Shown here piece after piece: positions 1 through 7,520 of a stretch of 8,720 nucleotides of DNA (its first letter is position 1; each line of letters opens with the position of its first letter). Location of the stretch: contig CAJLUP010000079.1 of the NCBI GenBank assembly GCA_905209865.1, forward strand, positions 1-8,720. Direction: 5' to 3'. Source of the DNA: an uncultured Lachnospiraceae bacterium. Lineage in GTDB: Bacteria > Bacillota > Clostridia > Lachnospirales > Lachnospiraceae. The notes beneath the pieces were generated by a model, which saw only the letters and a list, made by a program, of their open reading frames with translations, was not told the origin of the DNA and made no database searches. The translations under genes and the position numbers were made by a program.

Positions 1-656
1 CTATGGGTCAGGCATTTTTCTCCCTTTCCCTCGCCGGAAGCGGAACCGTTGTCTACGGAAGCTATTTAAAATCAGATGTCGATATCGTCAGCAGTGCAAA
101 ATACGTTTCATTCTTTGACACTTTAGCTGCATTACTGGCAGGACTTGTCATCATTCCGGCTGTATTTTCTTTCGGCATGGAACCAAACTCTGGTCCGGGA
201 CTTCTGTTTATCACAATCCCGGGTGTTATACGCGCCATCCCATTTGGAAGAATCTTTGCAATCATCTTTTTCCTTGCGGTGCTTTTTGCCGGAATCACCT
301 CTTTAATGAACCTTTTGGAAAGTCCGGTTGAAGCGCTTCAGAAACGGCTTGGATGGTCCCGCAGATTATCAATCGCTTTTGTCGGTATCGTCACTGCTGC
401 CGTAGGAATCTTTGTGGAAGGCGGACTGTTAAGCGCTTGGATGGACAGCATATCAATCTATGTAATCCCACTCGGCGCACTGCTTGCCGGAATTACAATG
501 TTTTGGGTATGCGGAGACAAATTTGCCAGAAATGCTGCTCAGCTTGGCCGCGTCCACACGATTGGAAAATGGTTCAAACCAATGACCAAATATGTATTTT
601 GCGGAGTTGCCGTACTCGTATACATCCTTGGAATTTTCTTCGGCGGTATCGGCTGA
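1..656 (+). CDS. Sodium-dependent transporter, NSS (SNF) family, C-terminal part
   Basis: Partial gene; the N-terminus lies before the window and the frame ends at TGA 654-656. This is an integral membrane protein that should use the sodium gradient to import an amino acid or related amine. The visible 217 residues match transmembrane helices 6 to 11 of the LeuT-like fold. Helix 6 is GQAFFSLSLAGSGTVVYGSY (2-21), whose glycine/serine stretch is the unwound substrate-binding part. Helix 8 holds FAGITSL (95-101), matching the LeuT 'AGLTS' segment whose Thr and Ser bind sodium. Asp39 in helix 7 aligns by eye with LeuT Glu290, the acidic residue typical of chloride-independent bacterial members. 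The chain ends after a hydrophobic segment near 197-213 and a glycine-rich tail, consistent with the 11-helix prokaryotic subgroup. The ATG at 3-5 is an internal Met in helix 6, not the start. Substrate cannot be told. Followed by a hairpin terminator. Confidence 0.9.
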   Translation, partial: MGQAFFSLSLAGSGTVVYGSYLKSDVDIVSSAKYVSFFDTLAALLAGLVIIPAVFSFGMEPNSGPGLLFITIPGVIRAIPFGRIFAIIFFLAVLFAGITSLMNLLESPVEALQKRLGWSRRLSIAFVGIVTAAVGIFVEGGLLSAWMDSISIYVIPLGALLAGITMFWVCGDKFARNAAQLGRVHTIGKWFKPMTKYVFCGVAVLVYILGIFFGGIG

Positions 657-690
657 TCCCAAAATTTGTCACAATTATTTCAAACACAGT

Positions 691-740
691 AAAAATGCAT
701 CCTCCGGAAATTTTCCGAAAGATGCATTTTTATTATTTTT
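691..740. terminator. Bidirectional hairpin terminator between converging genes
   Basis: AAAAATGCATC (691-701) pairs perfectly with GATGCATTTTT (721-731). A second short stem, CGGA/TCCG, can form inside the loop (705-717). On the + strand the stem runs into a T-rich tract up to about 740, and on the - strand the 691-695 A-run gives a T-tract. It lies between the stop of the transporter gene (656) and the stop of the converging DegV gene (753), so it can end both transcripts. Confidence 0.85.
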
Positions 741-752
741 ATTTCACAATGA

Positions 753-1616
753 TTATCTTGAAACTTTCTTAATGCAAGTTACCGCCATCGCCCCAGGTCC
801 GATATGACAGGAAACACTCAAAGACAACGGAGCTTCCAAAAACTCATATCCCGGGAAACGTTCCATGATCTCTTGTTTCCACTCCATCGCTTCTTCTTTT
901 GAGCATGTATATGCCATACCAAGTATAATCTGGTCTTTTACATCTGCAAACCGTTCGTTCAAATCTTTTTCAATCGCATTCAACATCGTCTTCTTCGCAG
1001 CCTTCCAGCCTCTTACTTTCGCAAATGCATCTAATTTTTCCCCTTGAATCTGAAGAACCGGCTTCAAGTTCAAAACCGTTCCGATCGCTGCTGCTGCCGG
1101 AGTAATTCTTCCTCCCTTTTTCAAGTATTTTAATGTATCCACCGTAATATAAATACTTGCCTGTAATTTTTCTTCCTCAAGAATCTCTTTGATCTCTTTT
1201 GCGTTCAATCCTTTTTCACGCAAATACATCGCATCATATACCGATTGTTCCTGTGTAACTGAAATCCTCTGATTATCTACTACCTGAACTCTCCCCTTAT
1301 ATTCCCGCGCAATCGACATTGCCGTCTCACAAGTACTGCTAAGTCCGCTGGACATCGGAATACACACAATCTCATCGTATTCTTTCAAAATGCTTTCCCA
1401 TAATTCCATCACATTCCCCGGAGAAGGCTGAGAAGTGGAAATATCCGAATCCGCTCCGAGCTTTTCATAAAACTGTTCCTGCGTCAGAGTAATATCTTCA
1501 AAATACAATTCCCCATCGATAAAAAATGGCATCGGAAGCACGTAGATTCCTAACTCTTTTGCCCTCTCCTGTGTAATACCGCTATTACTGTCTGTTACGA
1601 CCGCAATCTTACTCAT
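753..1616 (-). CDS. DegV family (FakB-like) fatty-acid-binding protein
   Basis: Encodes 287 residues, the usual DegV length of about 280-290. DegV proteins bind one fatty acid between two domains. In some Bacillota (FakB) they present it to the kinase FakA, which makes acyl-phosphate for phospholipid synthesis. Recognised features are the N-terminal strand IAVVTDSNSG (4-13), TSQPSPG (61-67) and SSGLSST (89-95), whose Thr/Ser residues contact the fatty-acid carboxylate in characterised members. Further on are LKYLKKGGRI (162-171) and the C-terminal HIGPGAMA (271-278). The ATG is preceded by AAAGGGAGAATGAT, a good ribosome binding site. It is the last gene of the six-gene - strand run, 60 bp after the UPF0210 gene, and I see no promoter of its own in that gap. 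No fakA/dhaK-like partner is in the window, so a role in acyl phosphorylation is inference. The family assignment is secure. Confidence 0.93.
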   Translation of the reverse strand: MSKIAVVTDSNSGITQERAKELGIYVLPMPFFIDGELYFEDITLTQEQFYEKLGADSDISTSQPSPGNVMELWESILKEYDEIVCIPMSSGLSSTCETAMSIAREYKGRVQVVDNQRISVTQEQSVYDAMYLREKGLNAKEIKEILEEEKLQASIYITVDTLKYLKKGGRITPAAAAIGTVLNLKPVLQIQGEKLDAFAKVRGWKAAKKTMLNAIEKDLNERFADVKDQIILGMAYTCSKEEAMEWKQEIMERFPGYEFLEAPLSLSVSCHIGPGAMAVTCIKKVSR

Positions 1617-1676
1617 ATCATTCTCCCTTTATTACTACCTGTTTTTCAAAACTCTTTGTTTCCTGTTTTTATTTTC

Positions 1677-3041
1677 TTAGTTTTTAAAACTGTGGATCGG
1701 CGCCGGAATTCTTCCTTTTCTGCTCACAAAAGCTTCACATCCAAATTCATTGACAGGCATAATCGGAGCATATCCAAGCAAACCTCCGAATTCAGCAGTA
1801 TCTCCTACATCTTTTCCAATAACCGGGATCAGACGAACTGCCGTTGTTTTCTGATTTACCATACCAATCGCCATCTCATCTGCTATAATTCCTGAAAGTG
1901 TAGCCGCACTTGTCTTTCCAGGAATAGCAATCATATCAAGTCCTACGGAGCAGACACATGTCATGGCTTCTAATTTTTCCAATGTAAGGGAACCTGCATG
2001 AACAGCATCGATCATCCCCTGATCTTCACTGACCGGAATAAATGCGCCGCTCAAACCTCCCACATAGGAAGATGCCATCACTCCGCCTTTTTTCACTTGA
2101 TCGTTAAGCATCGCAAGCGCAGCCGTTGTCCCCGGCGCCCCAACTCTCTCAAGTCCAATCTCTTCGAGAATCTCTGCAACACTGTCGCCGATTGCCGGAG
2201 TCGGCGCAAGAGAAAGATCAACAATACCAAACGGGATTCCCAATCTCTGAGATGCCTCTCCTGCGACAAGCTGTCCGACACGAGTCACCTTAAACGCCGT
2301 CTTTTTAATCGTCTCGCACAACTCTTCAAATCCTTTTCCACGCACCTTCTCCAATGCTTTTTTCACAACTCCCGGGCCGCTGACACCGACATTGATCACC
2401 GCATCTGCTTCTGTAACACCAAGAAAAGCTCCTGCCATAAATGGATTATCATCCGGCGCATTACAGAAAATGACGAGTTTTGCACAGCCAAGAGAATCTC
2501 TTTCTTTCGTTTCCTCCGCTGTCGCTTTTACAATCTCACCGCACAGACGCACTGCATCCATGTTGATTCCTGTCTTTGTAGAACCTACGTTTACAGAACT
2601 GCAGATTCTCTCCGTCTGTGCAAGCGCCTGCGGAATCGAACGGATCAGATTCTCATCACTTTTTGTCATTCCTTTTGATACAAGTGCAGAATATCCGCCG
2701 ATAAAATTCACCCCGACTGTATCTGCCGCCCGATCGAGCGTCTTTGCGATCGTCACAAAATCTTCCGGCGTCTTACATGCCGCGCCGCCGATCAGAGCAA
2801 TCGGAGTAACAGAAATCCTCTTATTAACGATCGGTATTCCAAATTCTTTTTCTATATCGCGTCCCACGGAAACAAGATCTTTTGCCGTATTTGTAATTTT
2901 ATCATATATCTTTTGATTAAGCTGTCCCAAATCCGAATCAATACAGTCAAGAAGACTGATCCCGAGCGTGATCGTTCTTACATCCAGATTTTCATGCTCG
3001 ATCATTTCATTTGTTTCGGAAACTTCATACATATTGATCAT
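1677..3041 (-). CDS. UPF0210 / PFL family protein (conserved, function unsettled)
   Basis: Encodes 454 residues from the chosen start, close to the family's usual 445-455. Conserved blocks include LDVRTITLGISLLDC near the N-terminus (20-33), GVSGPGVV (219-226), APTPAIGD (279-286), GAPGTTAAL (301-309), MIAIPGKT (370-377) and the C-terminal RIPAPIHSF. The family is annotated 'PFL' in databases from a remote resemblance to pyruvate formate-lyase/glycyl radical folds. I see no glycyl-radical motif and would not assign that activity. It is likely cytosolic, with no signal peptide or membrane segment. Start choice: the ATG at 3039-3041 has GAGAGG nine bases upstream, whereas the upstream in-frame ATG (3066-3068) has no clear Shine-Dalgarno and would add nine residues not typical of the family. 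It follows the UPF0237 ACT gene by 38 bp, a neighbourhood found in many Gram-positive genomes. Family identity is sure; function is unknown. Confidence 0.92.
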   Translation of the reverse strand: MINMYEVSETNEMIEHENLDVRTITLGISLLDCIDSDLGQLNQKIYDKITNTAKDLVSVGRDIEKEFGIPIVNKRISVTPIALIGGAACKTPEDFVTIAKTLDRAADTVGVNFIGGYSALVSKGMTKSDENLIRSIPQALAQTERICSSVNVGSTKTGINMDAVRLCGEIVKATAEETKERDSLGCAKLVIFCNAPDDNPFMAGAFLGVTEADAVINVGVSGPGVVKKALEKVRGKGFEELCETIKKTAFKVTRVGQLVAGEASQRLGIPFGIVDLSLAPTPAIGDSVAEILEEIGLERVGAPGTTAALAMLNDQVKKGGVMASSYVGGLSGAFIPVSEDQGMIDAVHAGSLTLEKLEAMTCVCSVGLDMIAIPGKTSAATLSGIIADEMAIGMVNQKTTAVRLIPVIGKDVGDTAEFGGLLGYAPIMPVNEFGCEAFVSRKGRIPAPIHSFKN

Positions 3042-3079
3042 ATCGTTTATCCTCTCTGTCTGCGTCATCTTATGAATTC

Positions 3080-3352
3080 TTATAATCTATGCATCTTTTC
3101 AAAGATATCTTCTCTCTGACACCGGATACTCACACCGATCTCTTCTCCGAGTTTTTCCATCTCATCGCACATCTGTGTAAAATCTTTCGGCAGATTTGTC
3201 ACATCGACAATTACCATCATGTTGAAGTAACCCTGAATAATCGTCTGTGAAATATCTAAAATATTAATCTCATTCTCCGCAAGATATGTACATACTTTTG
3301 CAACAATTCCTACTGTATCTTTTCCCAATACTGTAACAATACACTTCTTCAT
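3080..3352 (-). CDS. UPF0237 single ACT-domain protein
   Basis: Encodes 90 residues that are almost entirely one ACT domain, the small beta-alpha fold that commonly binds amino acids and acts as a regulatory module. The first strand and loop read CIVTVLGKDTVGIVAKVCTY (4-23), with the Gly-Lys-Asp..Gly-Ile pattern at the usual ligand position. NINILDISQ (29-36 region) and the strand NMMVIVDV (44-51) follow. There is no catalytic domain, so it probably acts by binding a ligand or a partner. The ribosome binding site AAGGAGG (3361-3367) is optimal, eight bases from the ATG, and directly abuts the stop of the upstream nuclease gene. It sits 38 bp before the UPF0210 gene. The pair is conserved across many Bacillota, which suggests the ACT protein senses or regulates for the UPF0210 protein; that partnership is inference. 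It is GcvR-like only at the level of the domain. Confidence 0.92.
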   Translation of the reverse strand: MKKCIVTVLGKDTVGIVAKVCTYLAENEINILDISQTIIQGYFNMMVIVDVTNLPKDFTQMCDEMEKLGEEIGVSIRCQREDIFEKMHRL

Positions 3353-3369
3353 TTTATTTTCCTCCTTAA

Positions 3370-4167
3370 TCAGACCGTAATGATATCCGAAACGGTATCT
3401 CTGTTCGCCACAAACATATCCAAATCTTCGCCTTTGTACTCGTTATCCGCCAGCGTGACTTCTAATTTGACCGTCTCATATGCAAGCTTTGCGTAATTAT
3501 TTTCTTTGCTCAGATGCCCGAGCACGATATGTTTCAGATTATCATGTAGTATATCACAAAGCAGACGCCCTGACAATTCATTTGATAAATGTCCCCTGTC
3601 ACCAAGAATTCTCTGTTTCAAATAATACGGATATCCCCCGACTTCCAACATATGAATATCATGATTTGCCTCAAGGAGAACTGCATCAAGATTTTTCAGA
3701 CGCTCAACTGTATAACTATCATATTTCCCGAGATCCGTAGCGACCGCAACCGATTTTCCCCCTTGCTCCAACCGATACCCTGACGGCTCATTCGCATCGT
3801 GCGAAATTGCAAACGGTTTCACTGTTACATCTCCTAGTTCAAAGGGCTCATCTGCATGGATTTCCCGATAAAGTCCTTCCGGCATCTTTCCCAAACCGGA
3901 ATAACTCTTAATCCCCATGATCGTTCCCGGCGTAGCATAAATCGGAATTTCATATTTCCTGCTGAATACCCCTAATCCTTGGATATGATCCGAATGTTCA
4001 TGGGTGATCAGTATTCCATCTAAGTCTTCTCCTTTTAACTCCAGCGCCTTCAGTCCCTCTTCTATTCTTTTCTTGCTGATTCCCGTATCTACAAGCAAAT
4101 GCGTGTTATTGCTTCCGACATAGATACAGTTGCCGCTGCTCCCACTGGCAATGCTGCACATTCTCAT
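3370..4167 (-). CDS. Metallo-beta-lactamase-fold nuclease, WalJ/YycJ family
   Basis: Encodes 265 residues, the family's normal size. The N-terminus MCSIASGSSGNCIYV (3-17) and the zinc motif THEHSDHIQGLG (55-66) match WalJ/YycJ (VicX), reported as a DNA exonuclease linked to mismatch repair and, in Bacillus, encoded with the WalRK system. Other likely metal ligands and active-site residues are Asp27, His123, Asp145 in ATDLG, the LLEANHD block (164-170), His193 in GHLSNE and His218 in LGHLSKENN. It is cytosolic, with no signal peptide. Its ATG overlaps the coaE stop in an ATGA (4164-4167), so translation is probably coupled. A GGAGAG lies 11 bases upstream. The second ATG two codons in is less well placed. 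Here it travels with polA and coaE instead of walRK, which fits a DNA maintenance role more than cell-wall signalling. The exact substrate is not shown by sequence. Confidence 0.9.
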   Translation of the reverse strand: MRMCSIASGSSGNCIYVGSNNTHLLVDTGISKKRIEEGLKALELKGEDLDGILITHEHSDHIQGLGVFSRKYEIPIYATPGTIMGIKSYSGLGKMPEGLYREIHADEPFELGDVTVKPFAISHDANEPSGYRLEQGGKSVAVATDLGKYDSYTVERLKNLDAVLLEANHDIHMLEVGGYPYYLKQRILGDRGHLSNELSGRLLCDILHDNLKHIVLGHLSKENNYAKLAYETVKLEVTLADNEYKGEDLDMFVANRDTVSDIITV

Positions 4168-4757
4168 AATTGTATTTTCTCTCCTATTTGTCTTTTTGTC
4201 TCTTCAAAATCCCCGCTATTGTCAATTCTATCCGTGCAGATTTCACGAAGTTTTTCTTCTGAAGGCTGAGAAGCAATCATTCGTGTGATCTTCTCCTGCG
4301 TATACCCCCTCGACTGTTCCAGCCTGCTTCTTCGGACATTTTCTTCCGCATATATATACCAAATCTCATCGCATAATTCATGTCCTATTTCCACGAGAAG
4401 AGCAGATTCCAAAACATACAGTTTCTTTCCTTCTCTCCGTTTTTTTCTGATGTCTTCTGCTGTATACTCCAGCACTGCCGGATGAACGATCTCATTTAGG
4501 ATTTCCAGTTTTTTACTGTCGGAAAATACGATTTCTCCCAGTTTTTTGCGATCCAATTCCCCATCGTTTCCGATCACCGAATCTCCGAACTGATCTACGA
4601 TTTTCTGAAAACATGCTTCTCCACTTTTTTCAAGCTGTTTTGCCACCTCATCCATCTGGCAAACGCAGGCGTCGTATTGAGCTTCCATGTAATTCAAAAC
4701 TTCACTTTTTCCCGAACCCACGCCGCCGGTAATTCCTAAAATCTTCATATTTTCCAT
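4164..4757 (-). CDS. coaE: Dephospho-CoA kinase (EC 2.7.1.24)
   Basis: Encodes 197 residues, typical for CoaE. It catalyses the last step of coenzyme A synthesis, ATP-dependent phosphorylation of the 3'-hydroxyl of dephospho-CoA, in the cytosol. The P-loop GGVGSGKS is at 11-18. GELDRKKLGEIVF (66-78) and VHPAV (91-95) are hallmark CoaE segments, followed by the ESALLVE block (117-123), the lid region EQSRGYTQEKITRMIASQ (147-164) and the C-terminal RIDNSG (177-182). The family's paired aspartates after strand 2 (DxD in E. coli) read Gln-Met-Asp here (34-36), keeping only the second. I believe this is common in Clostridia and does not imply loss of activity. The ATG at 4757 has AGGAG seven bases upstream, preferred over the Met three codons later. 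It starts 28 bp after polA and overlaps the next gene by 4 bp. Confidence 0.95.
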   Translation of the reverse strand: MENMKILGITGGVGSGKSEVLNYMEAQYDACVCQMDEVAKQLEKSGEACFQKIVDQFGDSVIGNDGELDRKKLGEIVFSDSKKLEILNEIVHPAVLEYTAEDIRKKRREGKKLYVLESALLVEIGHELCDEIWYIYAEENVRRSRLEQSRGYTQEKITRMIASQPSEEKLREICTDRIDNSGDFEETKRQIGEKIQL

Positions 4758-4785
4758 ACTTTGTCTCCTGTTCCGTCAAATATCG

Positions 4786-7401
4786 TCATTTCGCCTCATA
4801 CCAATTCTTTCCGGTATGCATATCTGCAATCAACGGAACTGACAGTTTTACGGCATTTTCCATCTTATCTTTTAAAATTTCTTTCACTTCATCTATTTCT
4901 GAACAATCTGCCTCAATCAGCAATTCATCATGTACCTGAAGGATCATACGCGACTTCATATTTCTTTTCTTAAGTTCTCTGTGAACATCAATCATTGCGA
5001 TTTTCATAATATCCGCCGCCGTTCCTTGTATCGGAGCGTTCATCGCAACCCGCTCTCCAAAATTCCTCTGCATGAAATTACTTGATTTCAATTCCGGTAC
5101 GGGTCTTCTTCTGCCAAACAATGTAACCGCATAGCCTTTTTCTTTAGCGTTTGCTACTGAATCGTCAAGAAACGTTTTCACTCCCGGATACGTCTCAAAA
5201 TAATGATCGATATATTCCGCAGCCTCTTTCCTTGTAATACTAAGATCCATACTTAATCCAAAAGAACTGATGCCATATACGATTCCAAAATTGACAGCTT
5301 TTGCATTTCTTCTTTGCAAATCTGTCACTTCCTCAAAAGGCGTATGAAATACTTGAGACGCTGTCATCCGATGAATATCTGTCGCTTCCTTATACGCCTT
5401 GATCAACTGTTCATCCCCTGAACAATGCGCCAAAATTCGAAGCTCAATCTGTGAATAATCTGCGTCAACAAACACACATCCTTCCTTTGGCACAAACACT
5501 TTTCGAATCATCCTTCCAAGCTCCATGCGAACCGGAATATTCTGCAGATTCGGTTCCGTGCTGCTCAGCCTTCCGGTAGCAGTCACCGTTTGATTAAACT
5601 TCCCATGAATCCTTCCATCTGTTCCAATGAATACCGCCAATCCATCCGCATAGGTCGATTTTAATTTAGTTAATTGACGATATTCCAGTATCTGACTGAC
5701 GATCGGGTGATCTTCAGCTAATTTTTCTAACACATCTGCTGCCGTCGAATATCCGGTCTTTGTCTTCTTTGCATGAGGCATATTTAATTTTTCAAATAAA
5801 ATGACTCCCAGTTGTTTCGGAGAGTTAATATTAAACTCTTCCCCTGCCAGCTCATAGATCTGACGTTCCAGCTTAACGATCTGTTCCCCTAATTGATCTC
5901 CGTATGCTTTCAAAGCTTTTGCTTCCACTTTCACGCCTGCTGCTTCCATGTCGTATAAAGTAAATACAAGCGGCATTTCAATTTCATAGAAAAGACGATC
6001 CATCTGTGCTTCTTTTAATTTTTTATCAAGTATTTCTACAGAAGCAAACGCTGTATAAGCTTCATAACAGCATTTTTTCTTCAGATCATCCTGCTCTCCG
6101 ACAGAAAGGCCGAGGTACTCTTGCGCCACATCTTCATAAGTATAATCACTCTTTAACGGATTCAGCAAATAAGCTGCAACAATCACATCAAATGCAATAT
6201 TCTGCGGAATATTATTTATATACGGAAGAACTTCCTTCAAACCACACACAGAAAACCGTTTTCCTTTTTGCGCCAATTCTGACAGTTTTTCGAACAGGAA
6301 TCCCATATCCGCACACATGTCGCAAGGAATCGTCACGATCTGTTCCTCACTCCATGCAACAGAAATTCTTCCAAATCCTGATGGATGTGCAAAAAGCGGA
6401 AGCACATTGCCTTCCTCCTTCGACAACGCAATTCCAACGCAGTCCGCCTTCGCCGCCATCGCAAATACACGCTCAATCTCTTCTTTTTCTGTCACTTCAC
6501 GAAAGTGCTTTTCAACTGCATTTTCTTTTGTTTCCAAAGAAAATCGTCCGAGCATATTTTTAAAACGAAGCCGTTCGAAAATCTCATATGCTTCTTCTGT
6601 GTAAGGATTTTCATAATGAGCTTTTTCAATATCAAATTCAAATTCTGCATGCGTTTCAATCGTTGCAAGTACCTTGCTCAATTTTGCCTGCTCCCAAAAC
6701 TCCTGAATATTCTTACTTGCGCGAGGAGGTTTCAACTCCGATGCATGGGCGTATGCATTTTCAATCGTCTGATATTCCACTATGATCTTTGTCGCTGTTT
6801 TTTCTCCGATTCCAGGGACTCCCGGAATATTATCTGCAGTATCTCCCATCAGCGCTTTCACATCGATAAATTCTGACGGTGTTACCCCATATTTTTCCAC
6901 TACGTCTGACGCATAGTAATTTTCAATCTCGGTTTTCCCCTGTTTTGTCTTCGGAATCCGAATCTTCACATGTTCTGTTGCAAGCTGTAGTGTATCTCTG
7001 TCTCCTGATATGATCGAAACATCCATACCTTTCTCTTCGCAAATTCTTGAAAGTGTCCCGAGAAGATCATCCGCTTCAAGCCCTGCTTTCTCTACCGTAG
7101 AAATGTGCATCGCCTCAAGAACTTCTTTGATAACAGGGACTTGTTGACGAAGTTCCTCTGCCATCGGTTTTCTTGTCCCCTTATATTCTGAAAACATCTC
7201 ATGCCGGAATGTCGGAGCATGAACATCAAATGTAACAGTTAAATACTCCGGTTTCTCTTCATCTAATATTTTAAACATAATATTCAAAAATCCGTACACA
7301 GCATTTGTATGCAGCCCTTCAGGAGTTGTCAGATCAGGCACTCCATAAAACGCACGATTTAGAATACTATGTCCGTCTATTAATACAATTTTCTCTCGCA
7401 T
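4786..7401 (-). CDS. polA: DNA polymerase I with degenerate 3'-5' exonuclease domain
   Basis: Encodes 871 residues from the chosen start. The enzyme fills gaps and removes RNA primers in replication and repair. The N-terminal 5' nuclease (about 1-285) shows LIDGHS (7-12), EADDLLGTL (109-117), SGDRDTLQL (132-140) and the helix-hairpin-helix MGDTADNIPGVPGIGEKTA (185-203). The middle domain (about 300-460) keeps FDVIVAAYLLNP (404-415), but its first exonuclease motif reads VGIALSKEE where active enzymes have DxE, and the third motif lacks its Asp, so proofreading should be absent. The polymerase domain has motif A DADYSQIELR (646-655), motif B RRNAKAVNFGIVYG (697-710) and motif C QVHDELL (822-828), all intact. 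Start: the ATG at 7401 has GGAGG 11 bases upstream. The in-frame ATG at 7419 overlaps that GGAGG and has no site of its own. First gene of the operon. Confidence 0.96.
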   Translation of the reverse strand: MREKIVLIDGHSILNRAFYGVPDLTTPEGLHTNAVYGFLNIMFKILDEEKPEYLTVTFDVHAPTFRHEMFSEYKGTRKPMAEELRQQVPVIKEVLEAMHISTVEKAGLEADDLLGTLSRICEEKGMDVSIISGDRDTLQLATEHVKIRIPKTKQGKTEIENYYASDVVEKYGVTPSEFIDVKALMGDTADNIPGVPGIGEKTATKIIVEYQTIENAYAHASELKPPRASKNIQEFWEQAKLSKVLATIETHAEFEFDIEKAHYENPYTEEAYEIFERLRFKNMLGRFSLETKENAVEKHFREVTEKEEIERVFAMAAKADCVGIALSKEEGNVLPLFAHPSGFGRISVAWSEEQIVTIPCDMCADMGFLFEKLSELAQKGKRFSVCGLKEVLPYINNIPQNIAFDVIVAAYLLNPLKSDYTYEDVAQEYLGLSVGEQDDLKKKCCYEAYTAFASVEILDKKLKEAQMDRLFYEIEMPLVFTLYDMEAAGVKVEAKALKAYGDQLGEQIVKLERQIYELAGEEFNINSPKQLGVILFEKLNMPHAKKTKTGYSTAADVLEKLAEDHPIVSQILEYRQLTKLKSTYADGLAVFIGTDGRIHGKFNQTVTATGRLSSTEPNLQNIPVRMELGRMIRKVFVPKEGCVFVDADYSQIELRILAHCSGDEQLIKAYKEATDIHRMTASQVFHTPFEEVTDLQRRNAKAVNFGIVYGISSFGLSMDLSITRKEAAEYIDHYFETYPGVKTFLDDSVANAKEKGYAVTLFGRRRPVPELKSSNFMQRNFGERVAMNAPIQGTAADIMKIAMIDVHRELKKRNMKSRMILQVHDELLIEADCSEIDEVKEILKDKMENAVKLSVPLIADMHTGKNWYEAK

Positions 7402-7412
7402 GGCAACAATTA

Positions 7413-7417
7413 CCTCC
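7413..7417 (-). promoter_or_regulatory. polA: Ribosome binding site that sets the polA start
   Basis: GGAGG on the - strand, 11 bases before the ATG at 7399-7401. An in-frame ATG at 7417-7419 overlaps this site, and what lies before it (TTGAGTATGATTGCGAA) is not a Shine-Dalgarno sequence. The site therefore favours the downstream start, whose protein begins MREKIVLIDGHS like other Pol I enzymes. Confidence 0.7.
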
Positions 7418-7435
7418 ATTTCGCAATCATACTCA

Positions 7436-7464
7436 AGTATACACTAAAAACCCTCTTTTTAAAA
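7436..7464 (-). promoter_or_regulatory. Putative promoter of the polA operon
   Basis: Read on the - strand: TTTTAA (rc of 7459-7464), a 17-base spacer, then TATACT (rc of 7436-7441). The -10 matches TATAAT at five of six positions; the -35 is weak (three of six). It lies about 35 bases upstream of the polA start codon, in an AT-rich stretch that also holds the opposing promoter. Inferred from sequence match only. Confidence 0.4.
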
Positions 7465-7466
7465 GG

Positions 7467-7495
7467 TCGATTTTATGCTATGGTTATCCTATAAT
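7467..7495 (+). promoter_or_regulatory. Putative promoter of the HAD phosphatase gene
   Basis: A perfect TATAAT at 7490-7495 is preceded, after a 17-base spacer, by TCGATT (7467-7472), a weak -35 with three of six matches. Transcription would begin near 7502, giving a leader of about 20 bases that contains the ribosome binding site AAAGGAAAGG. It is divergent from, and nearly back to back with, the polA promoter. Confidence 0.45.
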
Positions 7496-7520
7496 CATAC
7501 AAAGGAAAGGAAACTTATAC

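Noticed and set aside
1617..1676. Separate promoter for degV in the 60-bp gap
   Set aside because: A TTGAAA-like box is present, but no -10 element lies at a suitable distance; only the ribosome binding site is convincing.
1998..2678. A 226-residue + strand open frame antisense to the UPF0210 gene
   Set aside because: It is Cys/Arg/Ser-rich with no recognisable domain, and lies wholly opposite a strongly conserved gene. It is a shadow frame.
3042..3068. UPF0210 start at the upstream ATG (3068)
   Set aside because: No clear ribosome binding site, whereas GAGAGG sits nine bases before the ATG at 3041. It remains possible but less likely.
6006..6563. A 185-residue + strand open frame antisense to polA
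   Set aside because: Low-complexity composition, no domain, and complementary to the polA middle domain. Treated as a shadow.
7402..7419. polA start at the upstream ATG (7419)
   Set aside because: It has no Shine-Dalgarno and overlaps the GGAGG that serves the ATG at 7401; the extra six residues are not typical of Pol I.
7305..7520. N-terminal extension of the HAD phosphatase frame by 72 residues
   Set aside because: The extension crosses the polA start and both promoters and shows no homology. The ATG at 7521 has a ribosome binding site and begins at HAD motif I.
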